Source: OMPR01 sp965183835
GTDB lineage: Bacteria > Pseudomonadota > Alphaproteobacteria > Rhodobacterales > Rhodobacteraceae
Assembly (NCBI GenBank): GCA_965183835.1
Contig: CBCYME010000027.1
Span: 62,001-126,000, forward strand
DNA: 64,000 nt
Reading direction: 5' to 3'
In this document: piece by piece, positions 15,881 through 24,388 of the stretch
Numbering within the stretch: the first letter of the stretch is position 1
How the letters are laid out: every line of letters starts with the position of its first letter
Program-made: the position numbers and the translations under genes
Notes under the pieces: model-generated
What the model was told of the DNA's origin: nothing
The model's input: only the letters and a program-made list of their open reading frames with translations
Databases searched by the model: none

Positions 15881-17970
15881 GCGGTTTCCTTGTTCAGATC
15901 ATCAAATGTGCGGCCCTCGGCCACTAGTTTTTCCAATAGCGGCGCAGGTTGCCAGAAATACCCGTCTTCCTTGGCCCAGTCCTGCATGTCACTCAGCAGC
16001 CCCGGCAGACCGACCATGTCGGCCCATTTCAGCGGCCCCCCGCGATAGCGCGGAAACCCGTAGCCATAGAGCAGCGTCACATCCACATCGAGCGGGCGAC
16101 GCGCAATGCTCTCGCCCACCACTTTTGCGGCTTCATTCACCATGGCCGCCATATAGCGACGCACAATTTCTTCGTCACTAAAGTCCCGCGAGGTCAATCC
16201 TTGGGTGGTCCGGTCTGCTTCGATCAACGGCATCACATCCGGGTTTGGTACGCCAGCCCGTTTACCCGCCTGATAGACGTAATAACCTGTGCCGGTTTTC
16301 TGACCGAAATGCCCGTCTTCACACAGCTTGTCCGCATAGGTGAAATCGCGCGCACGTGGGTCAACGCCCTCGGCGCGTTTGCGTTTGCGCACGGCCCAGC
16401 CGATATCAAGCCCCGCCAAATCCGCGACGGCATAAGGTCCCATCGCAAATCCAAAATCGGTCAGGGCCTTGTCGATCTGATACGGGCTAGCCCCGTCCAA
16501 AATCATGTGATCGGCACAGGTGCGATAGGTCGACAAAATGCGATTGCCGATGAAACCATCACAAACACCCGCCCGCACCGACGTTTTTTTCAACCGATTG
16601 CCCAGCGCAAAGCCTGTGGCCACCACATCTGCGGCCGTCTTGTCAGCCACAACCACCTCCAGCAACTTCATCACATGCGCGGGTGAAAAGAAGTGCAACC
16701 CGATCACGTCTTCGGGTCGTTTGGTACAGGCAGCGATTTCATTGATATCCAGATAGGATGTGTTTGACGCCAGAATTGCGCCCGGCTTGCACACCGCATC
16801 CAATTGCGTGAACACCTGCTTCTTAACGCCCATGTCCTCGAACACGGCTTCGATCACCAGATCCACATCGCCGAGTGCGGCGTAATCCGTTGCCAGCGTC
16901 AGCGCCTTGGTGGTCAGATCCTCAAACTGGGCTTGGCTCAGCTTACCTCGCTTCAACGCGCCGCTCAGGTTGCTTTCGATCCGGCCACGCGCCGCTTCGG
17001 CGGCCTCGGCCGTCATTTCCAGCATCACGACAGACAGGCCTGACAACAACGCAGCCGTTGCGATGCCGGCGCCCATGGTTCCGCCACCGATCACACCGGC
17101 AGCATTCAGGTCCCGTGGCGCGACGCCCTTCAGTTCAGGCAACTTGCCAACTGCGCGTTCCGAGAAAAACGCATGGATCATACCCTGGCGCTGATCCGAG
17201 GCCATAAGTTCCATGAACAACTCGCGTTCGCGCTTCATGCCCTCAGCAAACGACAGCTCACAACACGCCTGCACACCGCGAACGGCCACAGCAGGCGCAA
17301 TCTGGCCCCGGCCCTTTTGCAAAACCATCTCGTAAAGCGCATCGAAATCGACCGCCTCGGGGGCTGGCATTTCGCTGATAGCGCGCCGTCCCGCGCCGTT
17401 GTCCAGCAATTCCTGAGTATAGGCCAGGCCAATTTCGCGGGGCGTTCCCTCAGCCACGCGATCCAGAATACCCAGCGCCAGCGCCTCTTTGGCTCCGATC
17501 TGCCGCCCCGAGGTAATCACATCCACGGCAGCGTCCACACCAACAAGGCGCGGCAAACGCTGCGTACCACCCGCACCCGGCATTACACCAATCAGAACCT
17601 CAGGCAGGCCAACACGCGCGGATGGAACCGCGATGCGATAATGTGAGCCTAGCGCGATTTCCAAACCACCGCCCAACGCCGTGCCGTGCAAAGCCGATAC
17701 CACGATCAGCGGCGAGGCTTCGATCCGGGTGCAGACATCCGGCAAGAATGGCTGGGTCGGGGGTTTGCCAAATTCGCGAATGTCCGCCCCCGCGAAATAT
17801 GTTTTCCCTTCGCCATAAATCAACACGGCCTTGGCGCCATCGGCCTCGGCCCGGGCGATCCCATCAACCAACCCGTTGCGCACATCATGCCCCAGGGCAT
17901 TCACCGGCGGATTGTTCGCTGCAAGAATGGCGATATCGCCGATGCGTTCGTACCCAATGGCTTCTGACAT
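15877..17970 (-). CDS. pimF: bifunctional enoyl-CoA hydratase / 3-hydroxyacyl-CoA dehydrogenase, PimF/FadB-like
   Basis: The protein has 697 residues. An N-terminal crotonase domain (about 1-190; YGEGKTYFAGADIREFG and SALHGTALGGGLEIALG) is joined to an NAD-binding dehydrogenase (about 295-480; GVIGGGTMGAGIATA) and the C-terminal dehydrogenase domain (about 480-690). It performs the hydration and oxidation steps of beta-oxidation. It heads the leftward operon. A paralog of the same architecture lies in the paa cluster at 28583-30613. Confidence 0.9.
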   Translation of the reverse strand: MSEAIGYERIGDIAILAANNPPVNALGHDVRNGLVDGIARAEADGAKAVLIYGEGKTYFAGADIREFGKPPTQPFLPDVCTRIEASPLIVVSALHGTALGGGLEIALGSHYRIAVPSARVGLPEVLIGVMPGAGGTQRLPRLVGVDAAVDVITSGRQIGAKEALALGILDRVAEGTPREIGLAYTQELLDNGAGRRAISEMPAPEAVDFDALYEMVLQKGRGQIAPAVAVRGVQACCELSFAEGMKRERELFMELMASDQRQGMIHAFFSERAVGKLPELKGVAPRDLNAAGVIGGGTMGAGIATAALLSGLSVVMLEMTAEAAEAARGRIESNLSGALKRGKLSQAQFEDLTTKALTLATDYAALGDVDLVIEAVFEDMGVKKQVFTQLDAVCKPGAILASNTSYLDINEIAACTKRPEDVIGLHFFSPAHVMKLLEVVVADKTAADVVATGFALGNRLKKTSVRAGVCDGFIGNRILSTYRTCADHMILDGASPYQIDKALTDFGFAMGPYAVADLAGLDIGWAVRKRKRAEGVDPRARDFTYADKLCEDGHFGQKTGTGYYVYQAGKRAGVPNPDVMPLIEADRTTQGLTSRDFSDEEIVRRYMAAMVNEAAKVVGESIARRPLDVDVTLLYGYGFPRYRGGPLKWADMVGLPGLLSDMQDWAKEDGYFWQPAPLLEKLVAEGRTFDDLNKETA

Positions 17971-18001
17971 TTGGCCGCTCCTCCTATTTTCATCCCAATG
18001 G

Positions 18002-18025
18002 GTCGCCCATCTTTAAACTGGCGAC
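18002..18025. promoter_or_regulatory. inverted repeat upstream of the pim-like operon
   Basis: GTCGCC (18002-18007) and GGCGAC (18020-18025) flank a 12-nt AT-rich centre, 31 bp before the start of the operon's first gene. It is a candidate operator for an unidentified regulator; no regulator gene lies next to the operon. Confidence 0.35.
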
Positions 18026-18359
18026 TCATCGTCCTCTTGGGGCAAAGTCTAACTGCAGAGTTGCGCTTGGCACCTGCCTTGCTCTTGGAACCTGACGGCA
18101 AACGGCCGTATGGTTTCCTGAGCCAAACAAGACCTCTCCCCTCTTGTTTCACGATGCGGAACAACATTCCGCAGTCCACGCAGGTTGGGCCGGACCCCCA
18201 GCAAGATCAAGAGAGTTTCCCGCCAACGGACGTAGGGTTCCAAAACAGATTGCCCCACCTTCCAGATACGGCACTCTGCGCCCCGCTCCCTAAAAAGAAG
18301 CATTTCCAGATTAGATTTGCAAAAAACGCACGGCGGCTATTCCGCAATAGGACTAGCTC
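18026..18359. other. intergenic stretch without a recognisable gene
   Basis: These 334 bases separate the pim-like operon (leftward) from the DUF1127 gene (rightward). Neither strand shows a convincing frame. The stretch must hold the two promoters. Confidence 0.4.
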
Positions 18360-18377
18360 ATGCTGCACATGCAGCAT
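18360..18377. promoter_or_regulatory. 18-bp palindrome upstream of the DUF1127 gene
   Basis: ATGCTGCA-CA-TGCAGCAT has perfect 8-bp arms and ends 42 bp before the DUF1127 start codon. It could be an operator or a leader hairpin. A longer frame starting in this palindrome exists but lacks homology-like sequence before MAHTT. Confidence 0.45.
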
Positions 18378-18419
18378 AAGTTTAAACCAACTCGAAATCC
18401 GAAGTGGAAAGTACCCTCA

Positions 18420-18638
18420 ATGGCACATACAACAGCAAACACCCATTCGATCCCAGCTGTCTTTGGCGTTGTGGCTGATATCTTCTCTGGCATCTTCGGC
18501 GCCCTCTTGCACCTGAACGAAGCCAGCGCCAAAGTCCGCAAGATCGAGGCCCTGTCGGCGCTCAGCGATGCAGACCTTAGCGCGCGTGGCGTGGAGCGTG
18601 CTGACATTATCCGTCGGGTTATGTCCGACACGCTGTAA
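18420..18638 (+). CDS. small DUF1127 (YjiS-like) protein
   Basis: The protein has 72 residues with start MAHTTANTHS. The C-terminal half (KIEALSALSDADLSARGVERADIIRRVM) carries the DUF1127 pattern L-x2-L-x-D-x2-L-x4-(V/L)-x-R-x-D-I. Small DUF1127 proteins of alphaproteobacteria are implicated in RNA binding and stress or phosphate responses (CcaF1 in Rhodobacter). No CCUCCUCCC-type sRNA tandem follows it here. It stands alone between the pim-like operon and the carboxymuconolactone-decarboxylase-like gene. Confidence 0.7.
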   Translation: MAHTTANTHSIPAVFGVVADIFSGIFGALLHLNEASAKVRKIEALSALSDADLSARGVERADIIRRVMSDTL

Positions 18639-18799
18639 GCAGCTTGGCCAATGCACTTGGCTGCACTGGCCGCTTTTACCATTTTACGACCTTTGATAGG
18701 CGAACGTCGCTTGACGGAGCCACCAAAGCAGCGCAGCACTAAGGGTATCTTGCCCCTAGGTCACAGCCCTGCCTCTGACCCTCTTCAAAGGACGCCCAA

Positions 18800-19192
18800 A
18801 TGGCCGATACATTTGACGAAGACCTGTTTCTCAAAGGTCTGGAACAGCGCAAAGCAACGCTTGGCTCTGAATATGTTGAAAACAATCTTGCCGCCGCAGA
18901 TGAATTCACCCGCCCCTTTCAAGAGGCCATGACCGCATGGTGCTGGGGGTTTGGCTGGGGCGATGATGTGATCGAACCCAAAACCCGCTCCATGATGAAT
19001 CTTGCCATGCTTGGTGCGCTCGGCAAGATGCACGAGTGGGAGATCCACTGTCGCGGCGCGTTGAACAACGGCGTCACCAAAGACGAGATCCGTGCCATTA
19101 TCCACGTCATTGGCATCTACTGTGGTGTACCACAGTCGTTAGAATGTTTCCGCGTGGCCCGTAAGGTTTTGGAAGAAGCTGGTCAGCTCTAA
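18800..19192 (+). CDS. carboxymuconolactone decarboxylase-family protein
   Basis: The protein has 130 residues, the size of PcaC. Family segments are TRSMMNLAMLGALGKMHEWEIHCRGALNNG and IHVIGIYCGVPQSLECFRVA. PcaC decarboxylates gamma-carboxymuconolactone in protocatechuate breakdown. Without other pca genes nearby, and followed by its own terminator, the reaction is uncertain. The AhpD-type CxxC pair is absent (GVPQS instead), which favours a decarboxylase-like role over a peroxidase-like one. Confidence 0.75.
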   Translation: MADTFDEDLFLKGLEQRKATLGSEYVENNLAAADEFTRPFQEAMTAWCWGFGWGDDVIEPKTRSMMNLAMLGALGKMHEWEIHCRGALNNGVTKDEIRAIIHVIGIYCGVPQSLECFRVARKVLEEAGQL

Positions 19193-19218
19193 CCCTCGCA
19201 AAAAGCTGTAACTTTGGG

Positions 19219-19250
19219 AACCCGTCTACTTTGTCAGGCGGGTTTTCTGT
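19219..19250 (+). terminator. intrinsic terminator after the carboxymuconolactone-decarboxylase-like gene
   Basis: AACCCG (19219-19224) pairs with CGGGTT (19239-19244) and is followed by TTCTGTTATT. It separates this gene from the paaJ promoter. Confidence 0.6.
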
Positions 19251-19350
19251 TATTCTCACCTAGCTGTCAGACCTGACCATATGTTACCGATTTCTTTCAA
19301 ATTACATTTTTGTGTTACATTTTTCTTGCCGCGAATCACAATCACACGTA

Positions 19351-19370
19351 TTACCCGACCATACGGTCAC
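19351..19370. promoter_or_regulatory. candidate PaaR operator upstream of paaJ
   Basis: TTACCCGA-CCAT-ACGGTCAC matches the 8-4-8 palindrome seen at 28519 and 33736 (consensus TTGACCGA-N4-TCGGTCAA), with some changes in each arm. It ends 35 bp before the paaJ start, a good place for repression of the paaJABCDE unit. Confidence 0.6.
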
Positions 19371-19405
19371 CTTTTAGTGGCACAGGGATTTGGAGAATAC
19401 GAAGC

Positions 19406-20608
19406 ATGGATGCTTTCATCTGCGACGCACAACGGACCCCAATCGGACGCTACGGCGGCGCATTATCGTCGATCCGAACCGATGATCTTGCGGCTCTGCC
19501 CATTGCTGCGCTCAAGGCGCGCAACCCCGATGTGGACTGGACTGCCATTGATGACGTCATTTATGGCGACGCCAACCAAGCCGGTGAAAGCAACCGCAAC
19601 GTGGCCCGCATGGCCGCTCTGTTGGCCGGACTGCCGAACGAGGTGCCCGGCACCACCGTGAACCGCTTGTGTGCGTCCGGAATGGATGCCGTCGGCATGG
19701 CGTCACGCGGCATTAAAGCTGGTGATTATGACATGGTAATCGCAGGCGGTGTCGAAAGCATGAGCCGTGCGCCCTTTGTGATGCCCAAAGCCACCAGCGC
19801 CTTTACTCGTGCCAATGCCGTTTACGACACCACCATCGGGTGGCGTTTTGTGAACAAGAAGATGCACGAGATGTATGGCACCGACTCCATGCCACAAACG
19901 GCGGATAACGTTGCCGAAGATTACAATATCAATCGTGCCGATCAGGATGCGTTTGCTGCCAATTCGCAGGCCCGGTGGGCCGCTGCGCATGAGGCTGGTG
20001 TATTCAAGGACGAAATCACACCCGTCACCATCCCACAGCGCAAAGGCGATGCGATCATCGTCGATACAGACGAACACCCTCGCCCCGGCACCGGTGCGGA
20101 CAAGCTTGCCAAGCTCCAAGGCGTAAATGGCCCCGACAAAACGGTCACCGCGGGCAACGCCTCGGGTGTGAATGACGGGGCTGCCGCCATTCTGTTGGCA
20201 AACGAAGCCGCTGCGGCCAGGAACAACCTGACGCCAATGGCCCGTGTGGTGGGCATGTCGGTTGCAGGCGTTGCACCGCGCATCATGGGTATTGGCCCGG
20301 TTCCCGCCAGCCAAAAGGTGCTGGCCCGCGCCGGACTTACCATTGACCAGATGGATGTGATAGAATTGAACGAAGCCTTTGCGTCTCAAGGTCTGGCGAC
20401 ACTTCGCGCCCTTGGCGTGGCGGATGATGCCCCCCATGTTAATCCCAACGGGGGTGCCATTGCGATTGGTCACCCGCTGGGCATGTCTGGCGCGCGTCTC
20501 GTGATGACCGCCGCCTATCAATTACAACGCACCGGCGGGCGCTATGCGCTGTGCACCATGTGCGTCGGAGTCGGTCAGGGTGCCGCCCTGGTCTTGGAAC
20601 GCGTATGA
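19406..20608 (+). CDS. paaJ: 3-oxoadipyl-CoA/3-oxo-5,6-dehydrosuberyl-CoA thiolase
   Basis: The start at 19406 (GGAGAA upstream) gives 400 residues; MDAFICDAQRTPIGRYGG is the standard PcaF/PaaJ N-terminus, and the 32 extra upstream residues are unlike the family. The catalytic cysteine is in NRLCASGMDAV, the histidine in IAIGHPLGMSGARL and the second cysteine in TMCVGVGQGAA. In phenylacetate catabolism it makes the two thiolytic cuts that end the pathway. It is the first gene of a rightward paa operon under a PaaR-like site. Confidence 0.88.
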   Translation: MDAFICDAQRTPIGRYGGALSSIRTDDLAALPIAALKARNPDVDWTAIDDVIYGDANQAGESNRNVARMAALLAGLPNEVPGTTVNRLCASGMDAVGMASRGIKAGDYDMVIAGGVESMSRAPFVMPKATSAFTRANAVYDTTIGWRFVNKKMHEMYGTDSMPQTADNVAEDYNINRADQDAFAANSQARWAAAHEAGVFKDEITPVTIPQRKGDAIIVDTDEHPRPGTGADKLAKLQGVNGPDKTVTAGNASGVNDGAAAILLANEAAAARNNLTPMARVVGMSVAGVAPRIMGIGPVPASQKVLARAGLTIDQMDVIELNEAFASQGLATLRALGVADDAPHVNPNGGAIAIGHPLGMSGARLVMTAAYQLQRTGGRYALCTMCVGVGQGAALVLERV

Positions 20609-20610
20609 AG

Positions 20611-20655
20611 CGCGCCCTGAAAAGTGGGAACCGGTTTTCTGGTTTCCAGTGCGCG
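20611..20655. repeat. REP-like palindromic element between paaJ and paaA
   Basis: CGCGC at 20611 pairs with GCGCG at 20651, and an inner hairpin pairs GGGAACC (20626-20632) with GGTTTCC (20641-20647). The GAAAAGTGGGAACCGGTTTTC core resembles short palindromic repeats common between alphaproteobacterial genes. Only one copy is in this window. Confidence 0.55.
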
Positions 20656-20687
20656 ATAGCTAAAGTGACGTCCTGAGGAGAGCCAAG

Positions 20688-21680
20688 ATGTATGCACAAA
20701 TGATCAAGACCGCCTCAACCGGAGTAAAATCCGACGGGGAAATGTCCGACCAAGAGCGCCAGTTTCAGGCGCGCATCGACGCGGGCGAAAAGATTGAACC
20801 CAAAGATTGGATGCCCGAAGATTATCGCGCCACCTTGATCCGCCAGATGGGCCAGCACGCGCATTCCGAAATCGTCGGCACCCTGCCCGAAGGCAACTGG
20901 GTCACCCGCGCGCCGACACTGGAACGCAAGGCGATCCTGCTGGCCAAGGTTCAGGACGAGGCCGGTCATGGTCTGTATCTCTACTGTGCCGCCGAAACGC
21001 TGGGTGTGACCCGCGATGAAGTCACTGAAATGCTGCTGGATGGCCGTATGAAGTATTCGTCGATCTTCAACTACCCCTCGCTGAACTGGGCCGACATCGG
21101 TGCCATCGGCTGGCTGGTTGATGGCGCTGCGATCATGAACCAGGTGCCGTTGCAGCGGACATCTTATGGCCCTTACAGCCGCGCCATGGTGCGGATCTGT
21201 AAAGAGGAAAGCTTTCACCAGCGTCAGGGTTATGATGCCATCCGCGCCTGTTCCGAAGGCACGGATGCCCAGAAAAAGATGGCTCAGGATGCTTTGAACC
21301 GGTTCTGGTATCCATCGCTGATGATGTTTGGTCCCCCGGATTCAGACTCGGTCCACTCGGCCCAGTCGATGGCGTGGAAGATCAAGATCAACACCAACGA
21401 CGAACTGCGTCAGAAATTCGTCGACCAAACCGTGCCACAGGCTGAATATCTGGGCCTGACGGTTCCGGATGAGAACCTGAAATGGAACGAAGAAACCGGT
21501 CACTACGATTTCAGTCAGCCAGATTGGGGTGAGTTCTTTGACGTGGTCAAAGGCAATGGCCCCTGTAACGTTGACCGTTTAGCTGATCGCAACAAAGCTT
21601 GGGACGAAGGTGCCTGGGTCCGCGATGGCATGATGGCCCACGCCCGCAAGAAAGCCGCTGCAAAGATGGCAGCCGAATAA
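20688..21680 (+). CDS. paaA: phenylacetyl-CoA 1,2-epoxidase catalytic subunit PaaA
   Basis: The protein has 330 residues. All expected diiron ligands are visible: E61 (HSEIVG), E91/H94 (QDEAGHG), D145 (WLVDGAA) and E174/H177 (KEESFHQ). They correspond to E42, E72, H75, D126, E155 and H158 of the E. coli protein. It epoxidises the ring of phenylacetyl-CoA as part of PaaABCE. A GAGGAGAG ribosome site precedes the ATG. It is followed by paaB-E and an unusual extra PaaA-like gene. Confidence 0.97.
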   Translation: MYAQMIKTASTGVKSDGEMSDQERQFQARIDAGEKIEPKDWMPEDYRATLIRQMGQHAHSEIVGTLPEGNWVTRAPTLERKAILLAKVQDEAGHGLYLYCAAETLGVTRDEVTEMLLDGRMKYSSIFNYPSLNWADIGAIGWLVDGAAIMNQVPLQRTSYGPYSRAMVRICKEESFHQRQGYDAIRACSEGTDAQKKMAQDALNRFWYPSLMMFGPPDSDSVHSAQSMAWKIKINTNDELRQKFVDQTVPQAEYLGLTVPDENLKWNEETGHYDFSQPDWGEFFDVVKGNGPCNVDRLADRNKAWDEGAWVRDGMMAHARKKAAAKMAAE

Positions 21681-21765
21681 AGAACGAACGAAATCCGCAG
21701 CGCGAGGCACCCGGTTTTAGCCACCGGTTTCTATACCCGCGCCGAGCCAGGAGGAGAACTGAGCT

Positions 21766-22050
21766 ATGAACAACGAATGGCCCCTATGGGAAGTCTTTAT
21801 CCGCGGTCAGCATGGCATGAGCCACCGACACGTCGGCTCGCTGCACGCCCCTGATGCCGAAATGGCGATCAAGAACGCCCGCGACGTCTACACCCGCCGC
21901 AACGAAGGCGTGTCGATCTGGGTGGTTGAGGCTGTGAATATCGCCGCCAGCTCGCCCAGCGACAAAGGTCCGCTGTACGAACCATCCGAGAGCAAAGTCT
22001 ACCGCCACCCAACCTTCTTCGACATCCCTGACGAAGTAGGAGCGATGTAA
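21766..22050 (+). CDS. paaB: phenylacetyl-CoA epoxidase subunit PaaB
   Basis: The protein has 94 residues, the normal PaaB length. It begins WPLWEVFIRGQHGMSHRHVGS and carries DAEMAIKNARDVYTRRNEGVSIWVV, both hallmarks of PaaB, which bridges PaaAC heterodimers. A strong AGGAGGAG ribosome site precedes the start. Its stop overlaps the paaC start (TAATG). Confidence 0.96.
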   Translation: MNNEWPLWEVFIRGQHGMSHRHVGSLHAPDAEMAIKNARDVYTRRNEGVSIWVVEAVNIAASSPSDKGPLYEPSESKVYRHPTFFDIPDEVGAM

Positions 22051-22811
22051 TGACCCAGCAGGAAGCTCTGTTTCAGTTTCTGCTGCGGATGGGGGACAAC
22101 ACCCTGATCCTCGGCCATCGGACATCAGAATGGTGCGGCGTCGCCCCCGTTCTGGAGGAAGACATCGCGCTGGCCAACACGGCGTTGGATTTCATCGGTC
22201 AGACCCAGTTCTGGCTAGGTTATGCGGGCGAAGTCGAAGGCAAAGGTCAAGACGCCGACCGTCTCGCGTTCCACCGCGACGCTTGGGATTTCCGCAATCT
22301 GCTGTTGTGCGAAATGCCGATTGGCGATTTCGGTCAGACCATCATGCGTCAGTTCCTGTTTGATTCCTGGCACTCGATCTATATCGCGCGCCTGATCAAA
22401 AGCAGCGATCCGCGCGTGGCTGAGATTGCCGAGAAAGCCAGCAAAGAGGTCGCCTATCACCTCGAACGCTCGGCCGACACGGTTGTCGCGTTGGGGGACG
22501 GAACCGAAGAGAGCCATTCCCGGATGCAAAAGGCGCTGGATTATCTCTATCCTTACGTAGGCGAGATGTTCCTGGCTGATGATGTAGACGCCGCAATGGT
22601 TTCTGCGGGCATCGCCCCCGACCCAGCCGCCCTGCGCGATGAATATGACGCGCTGGTGCAAAAGGTTCTGGACGAGGCCACGCTGACCGTGCCCAGCAAC
22701 CGATTTGCCCAAAAAGGTGGCAAAACCGGTGCAATGCACACCGAACATCTGGGTCACCTGCTATGCTCAATGCAGTGGCTGCAGCGCGTCTATCCTGACG
22801 GCAACTGGTAA
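22050..22811 (+). CDS. paaC: phenylacetyl-CoA epoxidase structural subunit PaaC
   Basis: The protein has 253 residues, ferritin-like and paralogous to PaaA but without the full metal site. GDNTLILGHRTSEWCGVAPVLEEDIALANTALD is the family-specific N-terminal stretch. PaaC supports PaaA in the epoxidase complex. It overlaps paaB by one nucleotide and is followed by paaD after 5 nt. Confidence 0.95.
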   Translation: MTQQEALFQFLLRMGDNTLILGHRTSEWCGVAPVLEEDIALANTALDFIGQTQFWLGYAGEVEGKGQDADRLAFHRDAWDFRNLLLCEMPIGDFGQTIMRQFLFDSWHSIYIARLIKSSDPRVAEIAEKASKEVAYHLERSADTVVALGDGTEESHSRMQKALDYLYPYVGEMFLADDVDAAMVSAGIAPDPAALRDEYDALVQKVLDEATLTVPSNRFAQKGGKTGAMHTEHLGHLLCSMQWLQRVYPDGNW

Positions 22812-22816
22812 GCATC

Positions 22817-23278
22817 ATGGACCAGCCAACCGTCAAACAGGTTTGGGAATGGCTGGATGCCGTTCCCGACCCCGAGATCCCTGTGATCTCGCTCGTCGAT
22901 CTGGGCATCATCCGGGACGTCGCGTGGGAAGAGGACACGCTGACGGTCACGGTGACGCCCACCTATTCGGGCTGCCCCGCCACATCGATCATCAATCTAG
23001 ATATCGAAACCGCCCTGCGCGATCACGGTATTCAAAAAGTGGAACTGAAACGCCAGCTAAGCCCGGCGTGGACCACCGATTGGCTGACCGCACGTGGCAA
23101 GGCCCGGCTAGAAGATTACGGTATCGCGCCGCCCCAGCCTGCGGGCGGACCCGAGCGGTGTCCACATTGCAGCAGCAAGAATGTGCAAAAGGTCAGCCAG
23201 TTCGGCTCGACCCCCTGCAAAGCCCATTGGCGCTGTAGTGACTGCCTGGAACCGTTCGATTATTTCAAATGCATCTGA
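22817..23278 (+). CDS. paaD: PaaD, MIP18/DUF59 iron-sulfur assembly-type protein
   Basis: The protein has 153 residues. The N-terminal DUF59 domain (about 1-95; AVPDPEIPVISLVDLGIIRDV) includes the cysteine of YSGCPATSIIN. The C-terminal tail is a cysteine-rich zinc-ribbon-like module (CPHC near 112, CSDC, then FDYFKC). PaaD is thought to help mature the metal or Fe-S sites of the epoxidase or its reductase. It lies between paaC (5 nt) and paaE (24 nt). Confidence 0.93.
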   Translation: MDQPTVKQVWEWLDAVPDPEIPVISLVDLGIIRDVAWEEDTLTVTVTPTYSGCPATSIINLDIETALRDHGIQKVELKRQLSPAWTTDWLTARGKARLEDYGIAPPQPAGGPERCPHCSSKNVQKVSQFGSTPCKAHWRCSDCLEPFDYFKCI

Positions 23279-23302
23279 CCCCCAGATAAGAGGAGACGCC
23301 CG

Positions 23303-24376
23303 ATGGCGCGCTTTCACGATCTGACCGTCACAGACGTTCATAAAACTATCCGCGACGCTGTCGTGGTCACCCTGCAACCGGTCAACGGCGCTGCAGAAGA
23401 ATTCGATTTCACCCAAGGCCAGTATTTGACCTTTCGCCAGGAATTTGATGGCGAAGAGTTGCGCCGCTCTTATTCCATTTGCGCCGGGAAAGACGACGGC
23501 ATTCTGCAAGTCGGCATCAAGCGTGTCGACGGCGGTGCATTTTCAACCTGGGCCAACGAAGAACTGGCCGTTGGCGACACCCTTCAGGCGATGCCCCCCA
23601 TGGGCGGGTTCTTTACAGCACTAGATGCTGACGCAGACAAACAATACCTCGGCTTTGCCGGCGGATCGGGTGTTACTCCCGTTTTGTCGATCCTGAAAAC
23701 CACATTGGCACGTGAACCCAAATCCCGCTTCACGTTGGTTTATGCCAACAGGGGCGTGAACTCGATCATGTTCCGCGAAGAACTGGAGGATCTCAAAAAC
23801 CTCTACATGGGTCGCCTGAACATCATTCACATTCTTGAATCAGATGCACAAGACATTGACCTGTTCACAGGATTGGTCACGCAGGAAAAATGTGCCGAAC
23901 TGTTCAAGCATTGGATCGACATCAAATCCGTCGATACCGCGTTTATCTGTGGCCCAGAGCCCATGATGCTGGGCATTGCTGCCGCGCTGCGCGATCACGG
24001 GCTGGATGACAGCCAGATCAAGTTTGAACTGTTTGCCAGCGCCCAACCGGGCAGGGCCAAACGTAAGGTTGTCTCGGGTGATGCAGCCAGCAGCGCGAAC
24101 CAGACCAGAGCAGCGATCACCATGGATGGGTCGACCCAGACCATCACCATGCCCAAAGACCTGTCGATTCTGGATGCGGCGCTCGAAAATGCGATGGACG
24201 CACCTTACGCCTGCAAAGCAGGAGTTTGTTCAACATGTCGCTGTAAGGTGATCGAGGGCGAGGTCGAAATGGTCGCAAACCACGCACTGGAAGACTACGA
24301 AGTCGAAAAGGGCTATGTTCTGTCCTGCCAGGCCTTCCCGCTGACGGATTCCGTCACCGTTGATTTTGACCAGTAA
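23303..24376 (+). CDS. paaE: phenylacetyl-CoA epoxidase reductase PaaE
   Basis: The protein has 357 residues. The N-terminal FAD domain (RRSYSICAGKDDG near 50-62) and NAD-binding region (GFAGGSGVTPVLSILKTTL, AFICGPEPMM) are followed by a plant-type [2Fe-2S] domain (CKAGVCSTCRCKV and LSCQAFP). It passes electrons from NADPH to the PaaA diiron site. It is followed after 12 nt by the extra diiron-like gene. Confidence 0.96.
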   Translation: MARFHDLTVTDVHKTIRDAVVVTLQPVNGAAEEFDFTQGQYLTFRQEFDGEELRRSYSICAGKDDGILQVGIKRVDGGAFSTWANEELAVGDTLQAMPPMGGFFTALDADADKQYLGFAGGSGVTPVLSILKTTLAREPKSRFTLVYANRGVNSIMFREELEDLKNLYMGRLNIIHILESDAQDIDLFTGLVTQEKCAELFKHWIDIKSVDTAFICGPEPMMLGIAAALRDHGLDDSQIKFELFASAQPGRAKRKVVSGDAASSANQTRAAITMDGSTQTITMPKDLSILDAALENAMDAPYACKAGVCSTCRCKVIEGEVEMVANHALEDYEVEKGYVLSCQAFPLTDSVTVDFDQ

Positions 24377-24388
24377 GGGAGAGGGACC

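Noticed and set aside
14627..16048. A long plus-strand frame (473 residues) opposite the thiolase gene
   Set aside because: It is antisense to a full-length thiolase with all catalytic motifs; its length follows from high GC content.
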